A stretch of 64,000 bases of DNA. Source: Spinacia oleracea. Its lineage: Eukaryota; Streptophyta; Magnoliopsida; Caryophyllales; Amaranthaceae. Location: contig NC_079491.1 of the NCBI RefSeq assembly GCF_020520425.1, positions 496,001-560,000 on the forward strand. Direction: 5' to 3'. Shown here piece by piece: positions 37,310 to 47,908 of this stretch (positions within the stretch are counted from its first letter, which is position 1; each line of letters starts with the position of its first letter). The notes under the pieces were generated by a model. That model did no database searches. It was not told the DNA's origin and saw nothing but the letters and a program-made list of their open reading frames with translations. The translations under genes were made by a program, and so were the position numbers.

Positions 37310-39458
37310 ATGGGGAAATTCCATCTGACATTGCTATTTCTTCTTACTCTTTTCACCATAAATGCCTCCCATGCTAGACACCATAAACACACGTATAAAC
37401 GACATAAACATGGACATTATATAACTCCGCCTTCATCGGGGATTTCCCTGCCACCATCTCCACAACCTGATGATCCTGCTGATGCACCTGCATATCTTCC
37501 TAGTGGTGTTTTTGATGTTAGGAGTTATGGTGCAGTTGGCGACGGCATTGTTGATGATACGGCGTCGTTTAAGGCAAGTTGGGATGCAGCTTGTAGTAAT
37601 ACTGATAATTCTGAACCTTCTGTATTACATGCACCTAGTGGCTACACTTTCATGATTCAGTCTACCATCTTCTCAGGCCCTTGTCAAAGTAACATCATTT
37701 TTCAGGTACATTTTTTTCACTGTTTTCCAACTTCAAGGGTAAAACATTTGTATTACTATCTTTACCTAATGGTAGTTTGTATGGACAACAGATTGACGGG
37801 TCAGTTGTGCCACCAGATGGGCCCGAAGAGTGGCCCAAGAACACTAGTAAGCATCAGTGGTTGGTTTTCTACAGAGTTGAGGGGATGTCACTCCAAGGAG
37901 GAGGCAGAATTGATGGAAGGGGAGCAAAATGGTGGGATCTTCCTTGCAAACCCCACAAGGTAATAACTAGACTTGTTCATTGGGTCGGGGTCGGGGTCGG
38001 GTCGGACCTAAGTCAAAAGAGAGTTATTAGTTATTTGGTCCATTTTGTTTGTACAATACTTAAGAACTAATCACTACCTTAAAAACTTAATTGTGTCTAT
38101 ATTTTCGACATTTAGCATATATTACTGGTGCATATACTTTTTGTTTTGTTTTGTTTTCATGCAGGGACCTAATGGAACCACACTGCCTGGTCCTTGTGAT
38201 AGTCCTATTGTAAGCAAGCATCATCCCAAATAAAATAGTAAAAAATTTAACATCTTTGTTAGTTGCAGCTAGCTTAATTACTATTATATTATGTTTATAT
38301 GATGCAGGCACTTAGATTTTTTGAGAGTTCAAACTTGACAGTTAAAGGACTGAGAATCCAGAATAGTCCTCAATTCCACTTCAGATTTGATGTTTGTCAC
38401 ACTGTCCATATTGAGTCAATTCATATAACAGCTCCAGCTTTGAGTCCAAATACTGATGGAATTCACATTGAAAACACCAATAACGTCCAAATATATAACT
38501 CCTTCATTTTCAATGGTTAGTATCTTACCATAACATATAGTTTCCTCCCATTTAATCCATACTTGATAACCGCAGAGTTATCATCATAAACATTATCCCT
38601 GTTTGTAACTTTGTATGTATGTATGCAGGCGATGACTGTGTCTCAATTGGCTCTGGTTGCTACGATGTAGACATTAGAAACATCACTTGCGGACTTGGTC
38701 ATGGAATCAGGTATGCTTGCCTTCAATTCTATTATCTTACGTATGTATTTTACTACTACATCCGTTTCAAAATGATCTTTACACTTTCCGTTTTAGTCTA
38801 TTTCCTAATGTTCTTTACACTTTCCGTCAGTTGTCACCTTTTTACAAACTATTCATTTTTTGTCTTAACATTTGTGTAAATAGTAACCGTAGAGAACATT
38901 ATGAAACGGTTTTAGTGAGAAAATGATGTGAAATTTTGTTCTTAATTTTTTAGTATTGGGAGCCTAGGAAACCATAATTCAAGAGCTTGTGTACACAATG
39001 TAACCGTCCGAGACTCATTGATGAGAGAAACCAGCAACGGTGTTCGGATCAAGACATGGCAAGGAGGATCAGGTGCGGTATCAGGAATTACATTTGATAA
39101 CATAAGAATGGACTCAGTGAGGAACCCAATCATAATTGACCAATTCTATTGCCTTGGAAAAGGCTGCAACAACCAAACCTCAGCAGTCTTAGTAACTGAC
39201 ATTGTGTATTCCGGTCTAAAAGGAACATACGATGTTAGGAGCCCTCCAATGCACTTTGGGTGCAGTGATGCAGTCCCTTGTTCAAACATTACACTGTCAG
39301 ATATTGAGCTTCTTCCTGCTGTTGGGGAAATGATGTTAGATCCTTTCTGCTGGAATGCTTATGGGAGTTTGGATTCAGTCACAATTCCTCCTGTTTCCTG
39401 TTTGGAAGAGGGTGTTCCACCTCAACCTATCCTGGAAAGCGGCATTGATCGTTGTTGA
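37310..39458 (+). CDS. polygalacturonase, glycoside hydrolase family 28 (At1g48100-like)
   Basis: Six coding exons: 37310-37705, 37792-37959, 38165-38209, 38308-38515, 38629-38710 and 38954-39458, giving 467 residues. The ATG at 37310 is chosen; the TTG codon before it is not a start. A hydrophobic signal peptide ([17 protein letters not shown]) precedes a His/Lys/Pro-rich spacer, as in At1g48100. The GH28 motifs are complete: NTDG (251-254), GDDC (273-276), GHG around His297 in CGLGHGISIGSLG, and RIK (331-333) in GVRIKTW. The enzyme should hydrolyse homogalacturonan in the cell wall. Cysteine pairs near the C terminus fit a secreted protein. Intron 2 has a G-quadruplex-like stretch; intron 5 has a decayed Stowaway-like end (CTACATCCGTTTCAAAATGA). 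Confidence 0.95.
37982..38001 (+). other. G-quadruplex motif in polygalacturonase intron 2
   Basis: Four G tracts, GGG-TC-GGGG-TC-GGGG-TC-GGG, meet the common G3+N1-7 rule. They lie 22 bases downstream of the exon 2 donor on the sense strand. The only G-rich block of this kind I noticed in an otherwise AT-rich gene. Confidence 0.7.
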
Positions 39459-41151
39459 TGATGATAGATGAGATTGAATTGTATATACATTTGATATTAG
39501 AAGAATTGGATTTGGTGTGTCTGAGTTTCTATTCAAGGAGAAGCAGGTTTTTAGTCTTCTCTTGTTGTAATAGTAACACAGTTGATTAGTTTTCTGGTAT
39601 GGAATGCCAATTGTAATAGTAATAGTAATAGTAATAGGCTAATGTAGCTTCTCAGTGGTTTTGTACGTTCTGTTTTCTGTGTGTCTTCTCTTGTTCAAGT
39701 TCTCGACCATGTTGGTGACATGAAGCTATTATTAAGCTTAATGACATTGTGTTGATTAATGGCTTAATTACCATTATTATCCTTGCATTTGATGCATCAA
39801 TTAATAATACAAGTATTGCTTTTTCTATCCTAATATTTCAGCCCTTTTCCCAAGTATTGCTGATTTTATTATCATTCAGTATGTTTGTGAAGAAAAAACA
39901 AGGAAATCATCCTCAAAATTTGTTTCATGTTAAGTTGTAAACATTCAAATAATGACCTCGAAAAGATTAAACAAAGATAGATGTGTGGTTGTTGCAATTT
40001 GCAAATGGGAGTGAAATAAGAGCAAAGTGTGGCGCAAAGATCAACGCATAAAAGAGGCCAATCATAAAGCAGTTGGGGCTAGCTCATAGTGTCTGCACAA
40101 TCAGAGTTTCACTTTCTTAATTCAGTCACAAAGCGCATCACATTTCAACCTTAATCAAACTGCAGAATATTCACTTTTAACATTAATATACTCCGTACTA
40201 GGGTAAACAAATACGCAGTACTCAATACTCCGTACTTTGCTCTCTTCACCTGTTCTAGTTTGATTTGATATTTTTAGTTTATGGTCTATTATGGTCTAAT
40301 GTTTTCTAGTCTAACCTAATTTGAATGTTTTTTATAAGTATTTTTTTTCTTTTTCCGGTCTGATCTAGTTAGTTTTTTCTGGTCTGGTCTAGTTAGTTAA
40401 CTAATTAACCCTTTAGGGCATTATAGAAAAGGTAAAATGAGCTTAAAGTATGTGCATGTTGTGGATATAATAATATGGGTGGTAGAATGTAAATCAAGTA
40501 CAAAAAGGACGTACAATTGATGACCTAATTTACATTAGTGAGGATTATTGTATTAGCTAGTTAGGTGAAAGGAGTGGTGATTTGTATTTTAGGTAGAACA
40601 TATATAAGTGCAAGTTGGCAACTTATCATAATGCTATAATTTAAATATAATGTAAAGAAACAAAGAAAACGTAAGAGCTAGTTGATCAAAAGAATTAAAT
40701 GAAGGCATATAATAAAACATGAGCATGAGAATCTTGAAAAGGGGAGGCAGAAACAGAAGTGGAATCCCAACTTTTTGAGAAAGAGTTCATTTCATGCGCA
40801 TAGGAGGAACTCGTATAATAATAATAATAATAATAATCATGTACTAGTATTGGATTGGGGGGCTCTCCTAATTTTCAAGGAATTGAAATTCTAGGTCTTA
40901 GGCTTTACATAAAGCTATTTTCATGTCCGGCCCGGCCCGAGCACGAAGTCGTGGGCCGTGGGTCGGGACGGAGCCTTAATTTTTTGGAAAAAGCACGATA
41001 ATGCACGACACGACAAAGCACGCTAAATTTACCAAAATTAGCCTTAGGCACTTAGATAGAATTTGTTACATCACAACCAAGTGAAATATGTCTACCATTT
41101 CCGTGTTTAAAAACACAAGGAGCATGAGAACTTTGCCCACCAAAAACCAAC
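39459..41151. other. 3' UTR of polygalacturonase, then intergenic
   Basis: Microsatellites: AATAGT near 39613-39640 and ATA near 40815-40838. A GC-rich segment at 40925-40975 (GTCCGGCCCGGCCCGAGCAC and following) resembles repeat sequence common in plants. No gene seen. Confidence 0.5.
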
Positions 41152-41154
41152 TAA

Positions 41155-41479
41155 GAGCATCTTCAATGGTAAGCTAATTTCTAAATTAGATTGTCATGCC
41201 ATATAATATATCAAGCTATTTCTATTTTTAGCTAGTTAGTACCACAATGGTTAGCTACTAGCTTGATATTAATGTAGTCATATTTGTCAATCAATATTTT
41301 AAATATAATTTTTTATTTAATATTATTTCATTGGTCAGTTTTTTTCAAGCAAATTAGCTTGTTTAAGCTAATTTGCTTGGCCAAGCTAATTCATCATTTG
41401 AACTCCAATGGTCAAGCTAGTAGCTTGAAATTTCTAAAAATTGCAAGCTAGTCCCTATCTACAACCATTGAAGATGCTC
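41155..41479. mobile_element. PIF/Harbinger-like MITE
   Basis: A 325-base element. Left end GAGCATCTTCAATGGT and right end ACCATTGAAGATGCTC are perfect 16-bp inverted repeats, flanked by TAA at 41152-41154 and 41480-41482, the 3-bp target-site duplication expected for PIF/Harbinger. The interior is AT-rich with repeated AAGCTAATTTGCTTGG-like words and no coding capacity. Confidence 0.93.
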
Positions 41480-41482
41480 TAA

Positions 41483-43016
41483 GAAGGCCCAAAAAAGTGT
41501 TAATTATATTATATAGATTTAGGTAACCGGATACCCAACGCCCAACGGGCCCGATTCCAAAAAAACGGTTTCCAATTTTGTTACCTGGCACCAGAAGCAC
41601 CCAAACGGGCTACGCACTTTAGTTCCATACTTGAATATGTAGGGCATAACCTCGGATATAATTGTGATGAATTGAAAACTTGATCGATCCACATTCTAGG
41701 TAGCTCCTTGGAATGCGTTCCCATGATAGGATGCCGTTGACTAAGTACTCCGTATACTTCCTATGATAAAAACATCATCTGTATATATAATATATGGTAT
41801 GCCTAGTGCCTAAGTTGAAGTTCACCGGCCTTAATCCTTAATTCCTTATGTAGTCATTTTGTTTGAATGTTCTTTTCAGCTTTAGGCCTTTAGACCCTCC
41901 TTTTAGAGGTCGGCGAGACGGCATGCTGTGATGTATGAGCAAACACATCATAACGTCAAACATGTTTTTATATTTCATTGATATTTTTTGCTATTATGTT
42001 TTTACAAAAACATAACAGATTGCGATTTTGACTTCCTCCTCTATTTATGGGTACATTATCATAAGGATTAAGAAGTGGAGTACGTAGATTATTTGGAGTA
42101 TCATATTACCAAACCCACATAATCCTAACTCGTAACTATCATTAATTATAATTTTATTATACGGAATACATGGAGTACATTATTTAGAGTATCATATTAC
42201 CAACGCAAATAATCCTAACTCCTAAGTTAGATTATATTTTTTGGCGCCCTATACATGCATAAGATAAGATAGATGATGAATTATCCAGAAAAAAGATTGG
42301 GTAATTTGACAGTTTAATTTGTATAATAAGCCAATAATGGATTGAGTCTGTCTAAAACATAATTAGTTAAATCAAAGTGAATGGTGCATATATATCCAAC
42401 ATGACAAAAAGGCGGGGGGGCGGTGAAGGGTTGCTTTTTGTTAATGTCTTCACAGGAAAGTGAAAGTGAAAGTGAAAGTGAAAGTAAAAGGAGAATAATT
42501 AAGGTGAGATTAGGGAATGTCTGACAAAGGAATCGATTGGAGAATGTATTAGAGAATCCACTAACTAAACTTAATTAATTCAATAATTGCATGGTCAGCA
42601 TCAGCATCAGCATCTCCAAACCATACAAACAAAAAAATACTTATAATTTGCATGCATGGTTTGATGGTAAGTTTGTAACCTTAGAAGTTAAAACATGATA
42701 ATTAATTGGTCATTTGAGAAAAGGTATGGGAATTGGGAACCCAACAACCCAACCCATGATCACCGTCCATTATCTCATTATCCCATCCTAGTACCATCTC
42801 TGCAATGCGACTCTCATGCTCCCAATAGCTTCAGTCTCCTCTAAGGCTGACAATTTCATCTCAACTTTGTTTTTTTGGTTCAAATTTTCATCTGAACTTT
42901 ACCAGATCAAGATATATGGATGAAAATCTGAATAAAAGTGGATGTTAAACGGATGATGAATGGATCGGGTGACAAATCGGGCTAGATATATAAGGAGGTC
43001 CATCCGACCTATCTAT
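41483..43016. other. intergenic, no gene seen
   Basis: A GAAAGT hexamer microsatellite at about 42457-42490 and a short CATCAG run near 42597-42615. TACTCCGTA-type motifs occur, for example near 41746. Nothing coding was recognised. Confidence 0.5.
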
Positions 43017-43024
43017 CCACTCAT

Positions 43025-43367
43025 CAGGGCCGGTCCTGACGTTTTGAGGGCCCTAGGCGAAATAAGGGATTTGGGCCCCTTCCAAAATAATACGTCACTG
43101 AAATAATAATAATTTTTTTTTTTTTTTGAAATCCATTATATTTTTGAATTCAAATCAATAAAAACTTACTAGTCGAACCCTAGACTTCTAGTAAATATCA
43201 AAACTTTAGAACATACTTTCTACCAATGAGCCAAGGAAATAACATGTTTATTTAATGCGTTGTTTATTACTAGTACTAAATTACTGGATAGACAATTATT
43301 TTGGGTCCCTTTCCGCCTTGGGCCCTAGGCGGTCGCACCCCTCGCCTACCCCGTAGGGCCGGGCCTG
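43025..43367. mobile_element. hAT-like MITE with 8-bp target-site duplication
   Basis: CCACTCAT occurs exactly at 43017-43024 and 43368-43375. Between them the left end CAGGGCCGGTCCTGACG and the complement of the right end (CAGGCCCGGCCCTACGG) are imperfect inverted repeats of about 17 bases. An 8-bp duplication and CAGGG-type termini fit hAT. GGGCCCTAGGC words near both ends form a subterminal inverted repeat. A related, decayed half copy seems to follow at 43393-43445. Confidence 0.9.
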
Positions 43368-45371
43368 CCACTCATTCAAAATAAATAAAATACAGGTCCG
43401 ACTCTAGGGGTAGGCCGAGAGTGCAATCGCATAGGGCCCAAAAAAAGTTAATATATGGGGATAGTTAATTAAGAAATAAGGAGTAGTTAAATGGCAAGTG
43501 AAGAACTTCTTCATGTTTACTAAATAGATGTTGGTTACCATTATCAATTTTAAACAATCCTCTGTACTTGTTAATTTTGTTTATCTTTTGATCAAAAAAG
43601 AAAAATTAATCTATTACCTAAAACTAAAGAATTAAAAGGGAATTTAGGCCAAATCAAGGCTGAAAATATGGAATGACATTGTAAGAGCAAGGGCCAAAGC
43701 AAGCAAGAATACAAGGCCAAGGCCCAAGGATTCAAGGCTGCCTTGGCATCAAAAGGCCCAAGACCAGCAACTTTGCATATGGCTGTCAAAAACTGACCTG
43801 ATTCTACCAATATGCGACAAAAATGACGTGACAGGTAACCGGCGACCTGTAAAAAATAAAATTATGTAAAATAAATAAATTACACATTCAATTGGTATGA
43901 ACAAAATGACCCCGCACAAAATATTATTCGAGTAGAACTGTACCGATTAGACCCGACCTATTACCAACCCGTTACCCGTTTAACAGCCCTAGCCCCTAGC
44001 CCCTAGCCCCTACTCCTAGTACTGTCATTTTCATGCCAAGAAATACAAAACGTTATTCATATGTGAATGGATAGAGTTTATAAATACTCCGTAAATGAAT
44101 ACATGAATACTTGTACTAGTACTCCGTAAGTACATATTGTGGTTTCGCGGCATACGTCATAGTTTAAGCATCTGATGACATCGTTGGGCATGTTTAATGA
44201 TCTGTCAATGACTGTTGTGTTAGCTGATGAGGTTACCAATAAATGGGATTATAGTTTTAATAATGCTAGTCAAGCTTACAACAAAATTATTTGTGAATTG
44301 CATGCCCAAATTAGCAAAAGGCTATTCAACTGCCCAAATTTCTAATACACACATGAAATTTCTGAATCACCCTTGATCCAAATGTAATTTATTTCCATAA
44401 CTTCACTTAGCTTCTCTTATTTGTCAATGGTTTTGTTGGTGTTAGATACATACCCCGGCCCCTGTGTTTTTTTTTAAGGGTTAAAGTTTGACCTAACATG
44501 TTTGTCAACACATAACTTTGACCATCAACAAATTGTTTATTAAAAAAAAAAAATATATGCAAGCGACCAAGCGTTATATTATGAAATTAACAGTGTGTAA
44601 TGACTAATCTAAAAACAAATTATATAATTGCATTTGCTTTTTATATCAGTAAAACATCAAGTAAAGTTACTCATAAATAGTGCAAATAGTGCAAAAAGTA
44701 CTTCGTAACTCTTTTGCCACATAGCTTAACTACTCGTTTGTGTTAGGAATCTAGGATGTTTTATTTGACACATCCATCAACCAGGTTTTATGGAAAATTG
44801 GAAGACTATATGCATGTACAATACTTAAAATTGCAGCTCAATTGTGAAACGTGAATTATTTTACTTCAAAACAACTCTCTTCGTTACATAATAACTTATA
44901 CGGTTGTCTCTTTTGACCGTTTCAGAATAACCGACACGTTTCTTTATTTGTAATAGATCAAAAACTATAAAAATGTATTCACCTTACCTACCATAATCCA
45001 TTAACTTCTCAGCACTCATATGCCCAATTTCTAAATATACAACAATTCGCTCCTAATTTTATTACTCCTAATAAATTTAGTTTCTAATTATGGGTGTAAT
45101 GTAAGCAACTTTGAATCTTGATCAAGTGTAATGAAAGCAACTTGGCAATTGTGGAGTGAAATTGCAAAATTATATAGTCCAGCGCCATGTGGGCCCAACT
45201 AATGAGACAAGAGACCTAGAATAGTCATACAAAAAATTGAACCAATTACGTAGAAAGAGAAAATAACCAACCACATGCGGGATTAGGCCCGTGAACCGTA
45301 GTAATACCCAGGCCCATCTCACCAAACCTCTGTGGCTCTGCCTCCGTCAAAACTGCTATGATGTAATTGCC

Positions 45372-45379
45372 TGACGTCA
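45372..45379. promoter_or_regulatory. TGACGTCA palindrome, possible TGA-factor site
   Basis: A perfect TGACGTCA about 730 bases upstream of the NIMIN-like start codon, with another CGTCA motif 19 bases away at 45390-45394. TGACG is the core of as-1-type elements bound by TGA bZIP factors, the partners of NPR1. Function here is inferred from the neighbouring gene. Confidence 0.4.
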
Positions 45380-45959
45380 TTACCCATTCGTCAGCAAAAG
45401 ATGCTCCAAAGAATAAATAAACTCATTAAAGGAAGAAAAGTAGGAAACATACATTTCTTTCATACGCGTACCGATTACATATGGAAAATGTGGCAACGAT
45501 ACTTTTTCTTTTGGTAATATCCTAATGAACATTTTTAGAGATACAACAATGACATCAACAACCAGTATCTTAAATTTACGATACTTTTAAATTAAATTTA
45601 AAAGGTTTTTTTTTTTTAATATTGTACGAAGTATTATTCTCTAGTACTTCGTATTATGTAACAGGACAAGAGTGGCTATTTGAGATGGTTAGATAGACAA
45701 TTATTACGATGAATTATGTAATGTTAGTTTTTTATTCGAACTTGAGACATAATATGGCACATAAACGGACAAATCTTTAATCTTAATCACTATGGCAAGA
45801 CCTGGTTAATAGTTTAAAAAGGTTGTAGTTGATGACTTGATCTATCAAACATTCAAACCAACTAGTCTATTACTCTACTATGAGTACAAAACATTATTCA
45901 ATACGAGGAATTCTTTTGGGTTGACCCCTAGAGTCCTATGGAAACAATAATTAAAGTAA

Positions 45960-45968
45960 TATAAAAAG
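45960..45968 (+). promoter_or_regulatory. TATA box of the NIMIN-like gene
   Basis: TATAAAAAG about 140 bases before the start codon at 46107. It has a typical plant sequence, and the spacing leaves a leader of roughly 110 bases. Confidence 0.55.
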
Positions 45969-46106
45969 AGTTACAACTTACAACAATTACTCCTATTTAT
46001 AAAGACCAAAACCATCCCTCAACCAGTCCAACCAACAGCCTCTTCAGCTCTTGCTATTCCCAATAGAAAAAAAACACATTGTTAGGTTGAAATTAAGGCG
46101 AGTTAG

Positions 46107-46491
46107 ATGATGAAATCAGAAATGGAGAAGGGAAGATCACAGTCAAGATCAGATGCAACAGCAGCAGATGGATTTGAGTACGAAGATGAAGAAACGAAGA
46201 TGGATATGTTTTACGAGTTGATTAGAAGATTCAATCAAGCTCGAGATCATCATTTTCATCAACATCGAAGCTCTTTCCTCCAATTCCGCAATCAGTATCA
46301 TCATCAAAATCAAAATCAACCTCAACCGACTACCAATTTAGTGCTGAATCATAATATTAGTGGTAATAATAATAATAACAATGGTGATAAGAAGAAGGAT
46401 TTCAATTCCAAAAAAAATTCAAATAATCAACCTCATGGTAGCTGGATGCCTTCCTTTAAATGGGAGGATTTTAGAGACGTTCATCATCATG

Positions 46492-46522
<31 letters not shown>

Positions 46523-46742
46523 GGGAGCCGTCGTCGGTCAAGATCAAACAGTGGTTGTTTCTGATAAATCTGCAATTAATTATAATTATCCTGATTCCAA
46601 TTGCGGTTTGAAGAAGAGGAAGATTAATGACGTGAATGATGAGGATGAAGATGAGATCACCACCGCTGACGCTGACGCTGATCAATTGAAAAGTCCAAGT
46701 CCTTCATTTCACAGTGGGTTGGACCTCAATCTTGCCCTCTGA
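46107..46742 (+). CDS. NIMIN-like (NIM1/NPR1-interacting) protein with EAR motif
   Basis: A single exon of 211 residues. A short acidic-then-amphipathic segment, EDEETKMDMFYELIRRFNQA, resembles the NPR1-binding box of NIMIN proteins. The C terminus, LDLNLAL, is an EAR-type repression motif (LxLxL), also typical of NIMINs. KKRKIND is a probable nuclear localisation signal. The middle is low complexity: Gln/Asn-rich, a six-Asn run and an almost uninterrupted His tract encoded by CAT repeats. NIMINs tune salicylic-acid defence by binding NPR1 and repressing its targets. Arabidopsis members are shorter (about 110-140 residues), so the homopolymer tracts account for much of the excess. Two adjacent ATGs could start translation; the first is used. 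The family call is moderate. Confidence 0.72.
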
Positions 46743-47112
46743 GATTTAGAATTAATTAATTAAATTAAATTATAATATAAGTAGATCCTTTCCTTAATCT
46801 AAGAGTATGAAATATGATTTGCGTTTTAATCTCCCCCTCTTCTCTAGCTAGCTATCTGCAGATTCGTTTTGCTTGCTATAGAACATTAGCTGTGTAACTC
46901 AAGTTTATTAATAACATCACCCGAAGTTGAAAACCTTGCCCGTTATAAAAGAAGGGTGGATTCCATAGAGGAAGTCTACGTTAAATGAGGTTTGTAATTT
47001 TGTATGGACACAAATGACTCTTATTTGTACCGGTTAATTTGATATTGGTATTGAGACTAGTGTGATATTGTTATATCAATACACTGTTAAAAATTACAAA
47101 TGCAAGTCATTA
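46743..47112. other. 3' UTR of the NIMIN-like gene and short spacer
   Basis: AT-rich 3' sequence ending at the left edge of the nested transposon cluster. No other feature was recognised. Confidence 0.5.
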
Positions 47113-47348
47113 GAACATCAATTGTAAGGGTACCACTTATTTACCCACTCTTAATCTCTCTCTTCATCCACCTCATCACCTCTCTTAATAAGAGTTATCT
47201 ACCAAAAATCCAAGAAATAACTATCTCTTATTTACTCCCTCTTAAACAACTTTTACATGTATTTTCTATTAAAAAAAAACAAAAATATCAAAAGCATGCA
47301 CATTTTCCCCACAACCATCCACCTCACCCCACTCTTATTTTTAAGCTA

Positions 47349-47778
47349 CTCCCTCCATTTCTTTTTGATGTATCCATTTGGAATCTGGTGTGTTTTTTAA
47401 GAAAATTAGAATATTGGTTTGTATGGGTATAAGTGTAATGATTGGGTGTAAAGAGAAATGATTGGGTGTAAGAGATTATAATAAATAAAGGAGTGAGAAA
47501 ATAATAAAGAAATAAGGTAAGAGAGAGGAGTGATAATGATGGGTGATAAAGGAGGTGAGAGAGTGGGTATATGGGGAAGGGAAAAGATTTAAATATTATG
47601 GGTGGGGAAAATTAGGTGGAAATATAGGTAGAATCTTTAGATATTTTGGTAATTAGATAGAAATGTAAGGGTATTTTAGGATAAAATGTATGTCCAAAAA
47701 TAGAATAGATTCTAAATGGATACAACAATATGAAACGCTTAAAATAGAAACGGATACAACAAAAAGAAACGGAGGGAG
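47349..47778. mobile_element. Stowaway-like MITE nested in the outer MITE
   Basis: A 430-base element with left end CTCCCTCCATTTCTTTTTGA and right end AAAAAGAAACGGAGGGAG, inverted repeats of about 27 bases. TA dinucleotides flank it at 47347-47348 and 47779-47780. The interior is A/G-rich with a local GATTGGGTGTAA duplication. Confidence 0.9.
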
Positions 47779-47908
47779 TACCTCTTATTTTTGGAGTTAA
47801 GAGGTAGCTAAGAGTTAACTCTTATTTTTTAAGAGCTACCTCTTATTTAGAGGAAGTCCCAATCAACCTCTAAATAAGAGGTAGCTAAGAGTTAACTCTT
47901 ATTTTTTA

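Larger units (their letters stand above)
43376..46106. other. intergenic and promoter region of the NIMIN-like gene
   Basis: Three AGCCCCT/CCCCTAG units lie near 43989-44010. No gene seen. The last 1 kb is the probable NIMIN-like promoter; its elements are listed separately. Confidence 0.5.

Noticed and set aside
38750-38935. Complete Stowaway MITE in polygalacturonase intron 5
   Set aside because: Only the left end is Stowaway-like; the right end and the TA duplication are not recognisable, so only a decayed fragment is noted.
43592-43810. 72-codon minus-strand frame near the hAT-like MITE
   Set aside because: No family features and repeated AAGGCCCAAG-like DNA explains the openness.
43989-44015. 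CCCCTAG repeats as interstitial telomere sequence
   Set aside because: The plant telomere unit is CCCTAAA; only three imperfect heptamers are present and the sequence differs.
46360-46685. Poly-Ile and poly-Met open frames overlapping the NIMIN-like gene
   Set aside because: They are other-frame readings of its CAT/AAT repeats.
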